Part shown: positions 1-9,733 of the stretch, one piece after another
Position numbering within the stretch: the stretch's first letter is position 1
Layout: the number at the start of each line of letters is the position of its first letter
Assembly (NCBI RefSeq): GCF_001550155.1
Contig: NZ_LRUF01000004.1
Span: 21,762-85,761 of the forward strand
Reading direction: 5' to 3'
DNA: 64,000 nucleotides
Origin: Pseudoalteromonas arabiensis
Lineage (GTDB): Bacteria; Pseudomonadota; Gammaproteobacteria; Enterobacterales; Alteromonadaceae
Translations under genes and position numbers: made by a program
The notes under the pieces: model-generated
Told to the model about the DNA's origin: nothing
Databases searched by the model: none
What the model saw: the letters and a program-made list of their open reading frames with translations, nothing else

Positions 1-471
1 GGACTGCCAGCAACTGCTATTATGTTGGAAATAACAGAGTCGACATTAATCACCGCAAGTAAAAAAATTATAAACGACCTAGAGAAATTACGCCGTGAGG
101 GTATCACTATCGCCATCGATGACTTTGGTACTGGTTTTAGCTCTTTAAGTACCCTTGCTGACTTACCGATTGATGTAATAAAACTGGACAGACTGTTTAT
201 TGCGCAAGCCAATGACAACCCAAAATATAATAAGATACTTCACTCTGTCAGTGAGTTAGGCCATAAACTAGGTTTAAAAATTGTGGCCGAAGGCGTTGAA
301 GAGCTTGCACAATTTGAACTAGTTAAATCAATGGGTATTAGAAGTGTGCAGGGTTACCTTGTTAGCCAGCCCGAATCATCTTTTAATGTAGGCCACAAAG
401 TACTCCACGATAACGTCAATTTTATTGCAACAACAGGCACAAGTGTTTGGAATATACAGAGACAACATTAA
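1..471 (+). CDS. EAL-domain cyclic-di-GMP phosphodiesterase, C-terminal part
   Basis: The reading frame is open from the first base of the window, so the gene starts upstream; the ATG at 22 is internal. About 156 residues remain and form the C-terminal half of an EAL domain. Visible landmarks are LEITES, the metal-binding IDDFGTGFSSL, the VIKLD segment with its conserved Lys, the VAEGVE glutamate and a QGYLVSQP end motif. All catalytic positions in this half look intact, so an active c-di-GMP-hydrolysing enzyme is likely. The EAL signature itself and any sensor, GGDEF or membrane parts lie outside the window. The gene ends in TAA and has no obvious operon partner. Confidence 0.9.
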   Translation, partial: GLPATAIMLEITESTLITASKKIINDLEKLRREGITIAIDDFGTGFSSLSTLADLPIDVIKLDRLFIAQANDNPKYNKILHSVSELGHKLGLKIVAEGVEELAQFELVKSMGIRSVQGYLVSQPESSFNVGHKVLHDNVNFIATTGTSVWNIQRQH

Positions 472-515
472 TAAGCTATAATCACATTTAATATCTAAAT
501 CCCAATCCCTTGTTA

Positions 516-1442
516 ATGTTGAAAAAAAGTCTATTAATTACACTAACCCTGATCGTGACGCTTGTCGGTATTTTTATCGGTACATCAATTTATACTTTAT
601 ACAGTAAAAAACGCTTATCTGTTGATCCTAAAGTCAAGGAAATATCAGGGATAGAATTTGATAAAAAGCATCGCCTTTGGGCAATTAACGATAGTGGCGA
701 CCAGCCAAAACTGTATCGTTTAAATGAGGATGGCTCAATCGCAAAAGAAGTGTTAGTCACCAATGCCAAAAACATTGATTGGGAAGATATGACTCAAAAT
801 AGGTTCGGGCATTTCTTTTTAGGGGATTTTGGCAATAATAACAATGACCGAAAATGGCTAACCATTTATAAAATAGAAAACCCTATTGATATAAAGGGTA
901 ATACAACACAAGCTGAAATCATAAAATTCACCTACCCTGAAATGGATGGCAGCCCAATCCTCCCCAATAAACGTAACTTTGACTTAGAAGCATTTGTTGC
1001 TTTTAACCATCATTTGTATTTATTTACCAAAAACCGTACCGAGCCATTCGATGGCATTACCAATGTTTATAAAGTAGGCGACCATGCCGCAAATTTCGAT
1101 GCCGAATTAATTGACTCATTCAAAACCTGCACGACGATGGAAAAGTTATGCTGGGTCACATCTGCCGCGTTAAGCCCTGACAGAAGTAAACTTGTTTTAC
1201 TTGATTCGACTAGCATCTGGTTATTTGAAAACTTTAAAGGCGATAAGTTCTTCTCAGGTGATGTGTCACGTATAGACTTAGGTATCGTCACTCAAAAAGA
1301 AGCTATCACATTTTACGATGACAACACCATCGTGTTTACCGATGAAGAATTTAAAGGTATCGGTGGCAATGCATATGTTATACAACTTGATGAAGTCGAA
1401 AAGAAAGTCATTCGCAAAGCACCTCAAGCAGATACAAATTAA
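516..1442 (+). CDS. Membrane-anchored protein of unknown function, beta-propeller-like
   Basis: About 308 residues. An N-terminal hydrophobic segment (roughly residues 4-25) follows KK and looks like a signal anchor or uncleaved signal peptide, so the bulk should be periplasmic. The rest is rich in short repeats resembling propeller blades (KLYRLNEDG, LWAINDSGD, HHLYLFTKN, NAYVIQLDE), similar in style to SdiA-regulated or phytase-like esterase folds. I do not recognise a named family and see no catalytic motif. The frame also opens at a TTG at 510, but ATG 516 gives a cleaner signal-anchor start; neither has a strong ribosome binding site. Confidence 0.7.
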   Translation: MLKKSLLITLTLIVTLVGIFIGTSIYTLYSKKRLSVDPKVKEISGIEFDKKHRLWAINDSGDQPKLYRLNEDGSIAKEVLVTNAKNIDWEDMTQNRFGHFFLGDFGNNNNDRKWLTIYKIENPIDIKGNTTQAEIIKFTYPEMDGSPILPNKRNFDLEAFVAFNHHLYLFTKNRTEPFDGITNVYKVGDHAANFDAELIDSFKTCTTMEKLCWVTSAALSPDRSKLVLLDSTSIWLFENFKGDKFFSGDVSRIDLGIVTQKEAITFYDDNTIVFTDEEFKGIGGNAYVIQLDEVEKKVIRKAPQADTN

Positions 1443-1512
1443 ATATCTATAGCCAAAAACTGAATGAGTAATTTCTGAACCGAGTAAAAACAACCTTGAT
1501 CCAAATTAAGGG

Positions 1513-1983
1513 TTAACGTTTAAATTTCGTCTCTAAAATCACTGACGATGTAGTACGCTCAACCCCATCTAAGTTACCAATATCATCTAAAAGGTGGCTC
1601 AGCTTTTCAAGGTTTTGTGCTTGCACAACTGCAATCAAATCAAACTCACCGCTAATTGCGTAGAGCTGCGAAATGGCATCAATTTGCTTCAACTCAAGAT
1701 TGGTTTTAGTGGTCAATTTTTGTTTTACTTTAATTGAAACGTGCGCCGATACCATTTGGCTCAAATAGGCATCACCATAGTCAACACTGTAGCCTTTGAT
1801 CACACCTGTTTCTTCTAGTTTTAACATTCGGCTTTGCACTGTTGAGCGCGATAAATTAAGCGCCCTGGCTAGGTCAGAGATACTGGCGCGGGCATTTGTT
1901 CTTAGTATAGATAATAGCTTTTCGTCTTGTGGCGTTATCACTTTGACTACTCTTTTCGTTAATTTGCTTTTTATTTTAGTCAT
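1513..1983 (-). CDS. Lrp/AsnC family transcriptional regulator
   Basis: 156 residues, the usual family length. An N-terminal winged helix-turn-helix covers about residues 18-75 (SISDLARALNLSRSTVQSRM, then GVIKGYSV). A C-terminal RAM/effector domain follows, with a GEFDLIAVVQAQ strand. These proteins bind an amino acid and control transport or catabolic genes as octamers. The gene is divergent from astC with about 160 bp between the two starts, so it is a natural candidate regulator of the arginine/ornithine genes; that link is inference from position. A basic N-terminal extension (KIKSKLTKRVVK) precedes the DNA-binding domain. Confidence 0.9.
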   Translation of the reverse strand: MTKIKSKLTKRVVKVITPQDEKLLSILRTNARASISDLARALNLSRSTVQSRMLKLEETGVIKGYSVDYGDAYLSQMVSAHVSIKVKQKLTTKTNLELKQIDAISQLYAISGEFDLIAVVQAQNLEKLSHLLDDIGNLDGVERTTSSVILETKFKR

Positions 1984-2136
1984 TTTTCACAAAATAGCAC
2001 TGCAAATTTAAGTTTCTAACCCAGATAATAGTAAAAATAGATAAGAAAAATAATCTCATCGTGCTTAATTAGGCAGGAACGGCTTAACTGACCTATTTTT
2101 TGCAATTTAACTTTTTTCATACTAAGCCATATTTAG

Positions 2137-3351
<1,215 letters not shown>

Positions 3352-3398
3352 TTCTAGTTGGCGTGCTGCTAAACCAGTGCGCCATCGGAGAGCAATGA

Positions 3399-4433
3399 AT
3401 GCAAGTATTACGTCCTATCACAGCAAATGATTTTGCCGCGTTAAAGCAAATAGCGATGGAGTCTGGTCATGGGTTTACCTCATTACCTGTTGATGACACC
3501 TTGCTACAAGAAAAAATCGATCGCGCCGATCAAAGTTTTGCAAAAAACATCAATAAACCACAAGACGAAACCTATTTATTTGTTTTAGAAGACAGTAAAA
3601 CGGGTGACGTTATCGGCACTACAGCGATTGAAGCCGCTGTAGGTATGTCGGTGCCTTTGTATCATTACCATCTTGGAAAAACTGTTCACCATTCACGTAC
3701 TCTCAACGTGTATAACACCGTTGATATTCTGAGTATGTGTAATGACTACACAGGCTGCTCTGAGATTTGTACCTTGTTCTTACGTGAACAAAACCGCAAA
3801 GGCTTAACAGGTCGCTTTTTATCGCGTTCGCGCTTTCTATTTATGGCGCAGCACAGCGAACGTTTTGCTGATACCATCATCGCAGAAATGCGTGGCGTAA
3901 GTGATGAAAAAGGCCATTCACCTTTTTGGCAATGGTTGCAAGAGCACTTTTTTAGCATTGAGTTTCCACAAGCTGATCACCTAGTCGGTTTAGGCGATAA
4001 AGTATTTATCAGCGAATTAATGCCTAAATACCCAATCTACGCCAACTTACTGAGCAAAAAAGCGCAAGCTGTGATTGGTAAGGTTCATGAAAAAACAAAG
4101 CCTGCACTTAAACTGTTAGAAAAAGAAGGGTTTGAGCACCGTGGGTATGTCGACCTTTTCGATGCAGGGCCCACTGTTGAAGCAAAACTTGGCAATATTC
4201 GCAGTGTTCGTGAGTCACAAGTGTGTCCTATCACCATCGGTGAGCTTACACACATTAATGAGAAAAGCTCAGATACATTAGCTATTTGTAATCAAGGCGT
4301 GAATGACTTTAGAGCAACATTCACCAAACATGCTCATTATAACCACGCTAAGCACACGCTAATCATCAGCCAAGAAGTGGCAGATGCACTTAAATTAAAA
4401 CAAGGGGATGCAGCACGGTTCTTCCGTTTGTAA
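3399..4433 (+). CDS. astA: Arginine N-succinyltransferase
   Basis: 344 residues, the normal AstA length. It transfers succinyl from succinyl-CoA to the alpha-amino group of arginine, the first step of the AST pathway. The sequence carries the recognisable AstA landmarks YHYHLGKTVHHSRTLNVY, GCSEICTLFL, FMAQHSERFADTIIAEMRG and SPFWQWLQEHFF. The start ATG 3399 has CGGAG about nine bases upstream. The gene follows astC by 47 bp and precedes astD by 18 bp, so the three are probably co-transcribed. The astB (succinylarginine dihydrolase) and astE genes of the pathway are not in this window. Confidence 0.95.
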   Translation: MQVLRPITANDFAALKQIAMESGHGFTSLPVDDTLLQEKIDRADQSFAKNINKPQDETYLFVLEDSKTGDVIGTTAIEAAVGMSVPLYHYHLGKTVHHSRTLNVYNTVDILSMCNDYTGCSEICTLFLREQNRKGLTGRFLSRSRFLFMAQHSERFADTIIAEMRGVSDEKGHSPFWQWLQEHFFSIEFPQADHLVGLGDKVFISELMPKYPIYANLLSKKAQAVIGKVHEKTKPALKLLEKEGFEHRGYVDLFDAGPTVEAKLGNIRSVRESQVCPITIGELTHINEKSSDTLAICNQGVNDFRATFTKHAHYNHAKHTLIISQEVADALKLKQGDAARFFRL

Positions 4434-4451
4434 CCACTTAAGGAGTTTAAA

Positions 4452-5924
4452 ATGAGTGTCACAACTCAACTTATCGATAACCAATGGCAAGCTGGCCTTG
4501 GTCATGATTTTAGTTCTATCAACCCAAGTAATGGCGAGGTTGTGTGGCAGGGTAAAACAGCCACGGCTGGGCAAGTAGCTGATGCAATTAAAGCAGCTCG
4601 TAGTGCGCAGCTAGGCTGGGCTGATATGACCCTTGAAGAGCGTATTGTTATTCTTGAAAACTTTGCAGCAGAGCTTAAAGAGCATAGCGAAGAGTTTGCA
4701 ACAATTATCGCCCGTGAAACAGGTAAACCACTTTGGGAAACACGTACCGAAGTAGGCGCAATGACAGGTAAGATTGCCATTTCTATTAGAGCCTATCACG
4801 AACGTACGGGTACCACAGAAAACCCAATGCCTGGGGCGAAAGCGTTTATACGTCACAAGCCACATGGTGTTGTTGCAGTGTTTGGTCCTTATAACTTCCC
4901 AGGTCACTTACCGAATGGTCATATTGTGCCTGCTATTTTAGCGGGTAATACGGTTGTATTTAAACCATCAGAACTCACCCCTCATGTTGCAGAGTTTACC
5001 TTAAAACTTTGGCTAAAAGCCGGCTTACCTGCCGGTGTCATTAACCTTGTACAAGGTGAAGTCGACACAGGTATTGCACTCGCTTCTCACCAAGATATAG
5101 ATGGCTTATTCTTCACGGGTAGCTCAAATACAGGTCACCTATTACATAAGCAATTTGCAGGTCACCCTGGTAAAATCTTAGCGCTTGAGATGGGTGGGAA
5201 TAATCCACTTATCGTAAAAGATGTTGCTGATGTAAGTGCCGCTGTTCACGATATTATTCAGTCTGGTTTTATTACGTCTGGCCAACGTTGTACCTGTTCT
5301 CGTCGTTTATTTATTGAGAACTCGGCAAATGGCGATGCAATTTTAGAAAAGTTAATTGCTGCAACCAAACACATTAAAGTAGCCGACAGCTTCAGCGAAG
5401 ATCAACCGTTCATGGGTGCAATGATCAGCGAAAAAGCAGCACTCGGTATGGTTGCAGCTCAGCAGCAATTACTTGATATGGGAGCAACCTCTCTTGTCGA
5501 GCTTAAGCATCTTGAACCGGGTACTGGTTTTGTAAGTCCAGGTATTATTGATGTAACGGCTGTTAAAGACATGCCTGATGAAGAACACTTTGGTCCGCTT
5601 ATCAAGGTATACCGTTATACAGATTTCGATAGTGCGATTAATGAAGCAAATAACACCTCATTTGGTTTATCTGCTGGTTTATTAAGTGATGATAGTGATG
5701 ACTACCAGCACTTCTTAAAACGTATTCGTGCCGGTATCGTTAACTGGAACCGACCAATTACAGGCGCATCAAGCGCTGCACCGTTTGGTGGTATTGGTGC
5801 CAGTGGTAACCACAGAGCAAGCGCTTATTATGCTGCTGACTACTGTGCATACCCTGTTGCTTCTGTTGAAGCCGATAAAGTTAACTTACCACAGACCCTT
5901 GCGCCGGGCTTAATTATTGAATAA
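4452..5924 (+). CDS. astD: Succinylglutamate semialdehyde dehydrogenase
   Basis: 490 residues, an aldehyde dehydrogenase of AstD length. It oxidises N-succinylglutamate 5-semialdehyde to N-succinylglutamate with NAD. The NAD-binding FTGSSNTG loop, the catalytic general-base Glu in [12 protein letters not shown] and the nucleophilic Cys in [13 protein letters not shown] are all present. [15 protein letters not shown] and [12 protein letters not shown] are typical of the AstD branch. AGGAG sits eight bases before the ATG. It follows astA in the same run. After the stop a short GC hairpin (5931-5945) lies before the next gene; it has no T tract, so read-through is likely. Confidence 0.95.
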   Translation: MSVTTQLIDNQWQAGLGHDFSSINPSNGEVVWQGKTATAGQVADAIKAARSAQLGWADMTLEERIVILENFAAELKEHSEEFATIIARETGKPLWETRTEVGAMTGKIAISIRAYHERTGTTENPMPGAKAFIRHKPHGVVAVFGPYNFPGHLPNGHIVPAILAGNTVVFKPSELTPHVAEFTLKLWLKAGLPAGVINLVQGEVDTGIALASHQDIDGLFFTGSSNTGHLLHKQFAGHPGKILALEMGGNNPLIVKDVADVSAAVHDIIQSGFITSGQRCTCSRRLFIENSANGDAILEKLIAATKHIKVADSFSEDQPFMGAMISEKAALGMVAAQQQLLDMGATSLVELKHLEPGTGFVSPGIIDVTAVKDMPDEEHFGPLIKVYRYTDFDSAINEANNTSFGLSAGLLSDDSDDYQHFLKRIRAGIVNWNRPITGASSAAPFGGIGASGNHRASAYYAADYCAYPVASVEADKVNLPQTLAPGLIIE

Positions 5925-5964
5925 TTGTTTGGCGGTCTCGCCGCCTTAATTGAAGGAATTAAAC

Positions 5965-6768
5965 ATGCACACAGATGTAAACGCCCTATTTGAAAACCTA
6001 TGGGACAACTATTTATCAGTTACGCCATCGGCGGTAAAAGTACATGAGCTACTAGGCTCTACACAAAAAGATGACGTGATTAACGATCACATCGCTTTAC
6101 GTACCTTTAACCATGAAAAAATCGGTTTAGAAAAACTAGCTGCGCACTTCTTAGCAGTTGGCTACAAAGAATGCGGCGAATACCACTTCGAAGCGAAAAA
6201 ACTATACGCTAAACACTTCGAACACTCAGATCCGAAGCAACCTAAAGTTTTCATTTCTGAATTACTTGTTGAACAATGCTCAGAAGAGCTTCAAGCTATT
6301 GTTAACGATATGGTTGAACAGATTGACGAAAACGCTGTAACAGCGGATAATTTCCTTTACTCAGGTACGCACTGGCAAGTAAGTTCAGACACCTACAAAA
6401 AACTGCTAGCAGAAAGCGAATATGCAGCATGGATGTCGGCGTGGGGTTACCGTGCTAATCACTTTACGGTGAGCATCAATGAATTGGCGAAATTCGATGA
6501 TATAGAAAGTGTTAACCAAGCACTTAAAGATGCCGGTTTTGCACTAAATACATCGGGCGGCGAAATCAAAGGTTCGCCAGAGGTATTACTTGAACAGTCT
6601 TCTACGCTTGCTGATGATAGCGAAGTTGAATTTAGCGATGGTGTTGTTGCCGTACCGAGTTGCTTTTATGAGTTTGCGCTACGTTATGCAAAACCGGATG
6701 GCGAACTCTACACTGGTTTTGTTGCAGCATCAGCTGACAAAATTTTTGAGAGCACCAATGCTCGATAA
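5965..6768 (+). CDS. DUF1338 / HglS-like 2-oxoadipate dioxygenase/decarboxylase family protein
   Basis: 267 residues from ATG 5965, which has AAGGA eight bases upstream; an in-frame TTG at 5950 is not needed. DUF1338 proteins are non-haem Fe(II) enzymes; characterised HglS converts 2-oxoadipate to D-2-hydroxyglutarate in lysine catabolism. The probable metal ligands are visible: His in NDHIALRTF near residue 40, His in ANHFTVSIN in the middle, and Glu in CFYEFALRYA near the C terminus. It follows astD by about 40 bp and lies in an amino-acid-degrading run, which suggests oxidation of an amino-acid-derived 2-oxo acid. The exact substrate cannot be read from sequence. Confidence 0.8.
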   Translation: MHTDVNALFENLWDNYLSVTPSAVKVHELLGSTQKDDVINDHIALRTFNHEKIGLEKLAAHFLAVGYKECGEYHFEAKKLYAKHFEHSDPKQPKVFISELLVEQCSEELQAIVNDMVEQIDENAVTADNFLYSGTHWQVSSDTYKKLLAESEYAAWMSAWGYRANHFTVSINELAKFDDIESVNQALKDAGFALNTSGGEIKGSPEVLLEQSSTLADDSEVEFSDGVVAVPSCFYEFALRYAKPDGELYTGFVAASADKIFESTNAR

Positions 6769-6785
6769 ATAATTAAAGGATATGC

Positions 6786-7637
6786 ATGAGACTAGGTTTG
6801 CTTTTTTTAATAATGCTGACCTTAAGCACAGCTTTCGCTAGTGATAAGAGTAAGCTTATAATTCTATCTCATGCATATTTCGACAATGAAACTGATAAAA
6901 ATAGCGTTAACTACCATCTAGTCAAAGCAATTCAGCCAGCACTCGGTAATGAGTTCCATCTTAAGCTACAGTTTACAAATCATGCACGCCAAATTAAACG
7001 TTTATCAAGTAACGAACCTAGCTGTACTTTTAATGCGATAAAAACACCAGAACGCAAACAGAACATGTTGTTTTCAACAGTTCCAACATTTATGCATGTG
7101 CAACGACAGTTATTTGGTCTTAAAAATGAACTAAAAAGTAAACCTTCTGACATTTCAGTGGAACAACTCCTACACAAAAACTATATTTTCGGAATAATTG
7201 GATCCACAAGTTATCAACAACTGGACAAATTGTTTGCAAGTAATGCCTCAAATGTAGCTGTTATATATGGTGAAAACCCATTTTTACAACTAAGTAATCT
7301 ACTCATGAACAATCGTATCGATTTCATTATTGGTTACCAAGAAACGTTATTTGCTCATTTAACCGTTGAGCAACAGTCTCTTATTGAATCCCGTCCTATT
7401 ATTGAGTTACCTAAATTTATAAATGGGTATTTTGCTTGTAGTAAAACACCGCAAGGTCGCAGGGCCATGGAATTAATGAACAATTACATGAAAACCCATG
7501 ATATGGCTGCCTACCTTAAAGAAATCCATACTAATAATAGCCGCCCAGAAGATACCCAAGCAATGCTCGACATTTATACTAAAACATACGGGATAAATTT
7601 TAAAAACGCCCCTTCACCTGTTCAAAAAACACACTGA
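6786..7637 (+). CDS. Periplasmic substrate-binding-like protein (SBP type 3 / TIGR02285-like)
   Basis: 283 residues with a clear signal peptide (hydrophobic residues 2-17, then AFAS). The mature part resembles amino-acid-type solute-binding proteins of the orphan TIGR02285 kind: a CTFNAIKTPERKQNMLFS segment, a FGIIGSTSYQQLD segment and a C-terminal FACSKTPQGRRAMELM segment. The same three blocks recur in the protein at 52987-53814, so the two are paralogues. No transporter permease or ATPase lies nearby, so this may be a sensory or stand-alone binding protein rather than a transport component. It follows the DUF1338 gene by 17 bp and may be co-transcribed with it. Confidence 0.75.
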   Translation: MRLGLLFLIMLTLSTAFASDKSKLIILSHAYFDNETDKNSVNYHLVKAIQPALGNEFHLKLQFTNHARQIKRLSSNEPSCTFNAIKTPERKQNMLFSTVPTFMHVQRQLFGLKNELKSKPSDISVEQLLHKNYIFGIIGSTSYQQLDKLFASNASNVAVIYGENPFLQLSNLLMNNRIDFIIGYQETLFAHLTVEQQSLIESRPIIELPKFINGYFACSKTPQGRRAMELMNNYMKTHDMAAYLKEIHTNNSRPEDTQAMLDIYTKTYGINFKNAPSPVQKTH

Positions 7638-7876
7638 AAATAATTCAAAAAATCTTTGAAATAATGCTTGCGCAAATAAAAAAGCAGATCTATTATCTCG
7701 CCGCTTCTTGATGATAGCCAATCCGAGTACATTGCAAACCTAGTTTGTAGCAAGGCGATAGAGCAACTATCCAAGAGTGTATTTGATTGCACAGAACATA
7801 CGGTGCGCTTAATAACACTCAACTGACTTGGACTTCCATTTTTTTCCGAGCAGTTGCTTAATTGCCGGAGAGTAAA

Positions 7877-9094
7877 ATGGCTATTTCAACACTTACACAA
7901 GACTTAACAATCAAAGTACCTGCAGCATCGGTTGCTGCAAACGAATCAATAGCACAACCATCAAATCAATTTATTGAGCAACTTGTTGCCCAACATGGTG
8001 CGCCATTAATGGTGCTAGATTGTGAATCTGTACGCCACCAGTACCGTGCACTAAGCCGTGCTTTACCTGGTGTTGTTTTACACTTTGCATTAAAGCCACT
8101 TCCTCATGCAGCAGTTGTTCGCACGCTTTTAGAAGAAGGTGCCAGCTTTGATTTAGCAACCAGCGGTGAAGTTGACTTAGTTGCCAGCCAAGGTGTACCA
8201 AGTGATCGTACTATTCACACGCACCCTATCAAGCGTGACCGTGATATTCGTGATGCCCTTGAATATGGTTGTAACGTGTTTGTGGTTGATAACATCAATG
8301 AACTAGAAAAGTTCATTGCATACAAAGACCGCGTTGAGTTACTTGTTCGCTTAAGTTTTCGTAATGCAGAGTCATTCGCGGATTTATCGAAAAAATTTGG
8401 CTGTAGCCCTGCAATGGCTATTGAGATCATTACTTACGCGCAACAACTAGGTATTCGTATCAAAGGTTTGTCGTTCCATGTTGGTTCACAAACAGCGAGC
8501 CCTGCTAAATACGTAACAGCAATTGCTGCATGTAACCAAGTGATTAACGATGTAGCTGCATTGGGACTACCTGCACTTAGTACGCTTGATATCGGCGGTG
8601 GTTTCCCAGTGCCGTACAACAAAGACGTGCTGCCAATTGATGAGTTTTGTGCGCCGATTAATGATGCCTTAGCACAGTTACCAGAGACAGTTCGCGTCAT
8701 TGCAGAACCAGGTCGCTTTATTGTTGCCAGCGCTGTAACCAGTGTTGCATCGGTAATGGGTCAAGCTGTACGTGAAGGTAAACCTTGGTACTACCTAGAT
8801 GATGGTATTTATGGCTCATTCAGTGGTTTAATGTTTGATGAAGCCTCATACCCAATAGAGTCGCTAAAACAATCGAACGAACGTGTAGAGTCGGTATTGG
8901 CAGGCCCAACTTGTGACAGCATCGATGTGGTGAGTGAGTCAATCATGCTACCCAAATTAAGCAACGGTGATTTAATCATCAGTCGTATGATGGGTGCTTA
9001 CACATTAGCAACCGCAACAGATTTTAACTTCTTCAAACGTGCTGACGTTATTGTACTGAATGATGTAGTACAGGTTGATGCACTCACTGGTTAA
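7877..9094 (+). CDS. Fold-type III PLP decarboxylase (ornithine/lysine decarboxylase family)
   Basis: 405 residues from ATG 7877; CGGAGAG lies about seven bases upstream and the TTG at 7862 is not used. This is an alanine-racemase-fold decarboxylase related to eukaryotic ODC and bacterial lysine/ornithine decarboxylases. The PLP Lys is K73 in HFALKPLPHA. Other marks are ATSGEVDLV, the HVGSQT segment, GGGFP, EPGRF and a C-terminal GPTCDSIDVV with the active-site Cys. The product would be putrescine or cadaverine. Placement after the ast genes fits ornithine handling, but lysine cannot be excluded. A 240-bp leader separates it from the preceding gene, so it probably has its own promoter. Confidence 0.85.
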   Translation: MAISTLTQDLTIKVPAASVAANESIAQPSNQFIEQLVAQHGAPLMVLDCESVRHQYRALSRALPGVVLHFALKPLPHAAVVRTLLEEGASFDLATSGEVDLVASQGVPSDRTIHTHPIKRDRDIRDALEYGCNVFVVDNINELEKFIAYKDRVELLVRLSFRNAESFADLSKKFGCSPAMAIEIITYAQQLGIRIKGLSFHVGSQTASPAKYVTAIAACNQVINDVAALGLPALSTLDIGGGFPVPYNKDVLPIDEFCAPINDALAQLPETVRVIAEPGRFIVASAVTSVASVMGQAVREGKPWYYLDDGIYGSFSGLMFDEASYPIESLKQSNERVESVLAGPTCDSIDVVSESIMLPKLSNGDLIISRMMGAYTLATATDFNFFKRADVIVLNDVVQVDALTG

Positions 9095-9109
9095 CTATTT
9101 CCTCGACTA

Positions 9110-9133
9110 AAAGCATGTAAGTCAACATGCTTT
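9110..9133. repeat. Perfect 9-bp inverted repeat downstream of the decarboxylase
   Basis: AAAGCATGT and ACATGCTTT are separated by six bases. It lies just before the stronger terminator hairpin at 9142-9177 and may form a first hairpin of a tandem terminator. Confidence 0.5.
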
Positions 9134-9141
9134 AGCTTTAC

Positions 9142-9177
9142 AAAACGCAGCTGCTCATTCCAGCTGCGTTTTTATTT
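9142..9177 (+). terminator. Rho-independent terminator of the decarboxylase gene
   Basis: AAAACGCAGCTG pairs with CAGCTGCGTTTT around a seven-base loop and is followed by more T. It also precedes the converging lipoprotein gene on the minus strand and may work for both. Confidence 0.85.
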
Positions 9178-9184
9178 CATGCAA

Positions 9185-9655
9185 TTAAACAGTACCTTCT
9201 AAACACTGTTTCTTTCTTAGCTGATCTTCGATTACTAAAGGACGTTTCAGCTCCTGGGTAATTACTTCTGAGGCTTGATTACCCGTCTCTTTATCTGCGA
9301 ACCAAATAGAAATTTTATCTCCCTTTACTTCACGGTTTAACGTGTAGTTTCCGCCTTCTTTAAAGTTCATATCAAATCGAGCAAAAGCATTCTTTTCAGA
9401 AGATGGGAAATCTCTTTCACTAATTACGGCTTTAACCCAAAGAACGTGGTCGCCAGCTTCGTACTGCCTTGCTTGCTCCCAAGCTGAAACAGACTTGCTA
9501 TTACACATTAAGTACACATAATCTCTTTGCTTACCATGCTCATATTGAAAGTTTTCAACTCGAAACTTTCCTTCGTCTATATCCTTTTTAATAGGCAACG
9601 CACTACATGCTGTCATTAAAACTGCTGAAACTACTAGGCTTGAATGTTTAATCAT
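9185..9655 (-). CDS. Putative lipoprotein of unknown function
   Basis: 156 residues. The N terminus MIKHSSLVVSAVLMTACSA is a lipoprotein signal peptide with lipobox LMTAC, so lipidation at Cys17 and membrane anchoring are expected. The mature part has a charged, mixed alpha/beta composition, and a second Cys pair (MCNSKS and KKQCLEG near the end) could form a disulphide. No family is recognised. It lies downstream of the large Oar-like receptor in the same orientation, but a terminator stands between them, so it is probably transcribed separately or by read-through. Confidence 0.7.
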   Translation of the reverse strand: MIKHSSLVVSAVLMTACSALPIKKDIDEGKFRVENFQYEHGKQRDYVYLMCNSKSVSAWEQARQYEAGDHVLWVKAVISERDFPSSEKNAFARFDMNFKEGGNYTLNREVKGDKISIWFADKETGNQASEVITQELKRPLVIEDQLRKKQCLEGTV

Positions 9656-9667
9656 ATTTTTTCTCCA

Positions 9668-9702
9668 TAAAAAAAGCGCCCTCTTATAAAGTAGGCGCTT
9701 TC
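9668..9702 (-). terminator. Rho-independent terminator of the Oar-like receptor gene
   Basis: On the minus strand AAAGCGCC and GGCGCTTT pair around a 13-base loop and are followed by a T run. It lies immediately after the stop of the 989-aa receptor gene. Confidence 0.85.
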
Positions 9703-9733
9703 TGTTTAAAAATCAAGCAATAAGCTTAAGTTT

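Noticed and set aside
5931..5945. Terminator between astD and the DUF1338 gene
   Set aside because: Five-bp GC stem without T tract; it more likely allows read-through.
7622..7822. 66-codon minus-strand frame upstream of the decarboxylase gene
   Set aside because: No ribosome binding site, no homology recognised; lies in a leader region.
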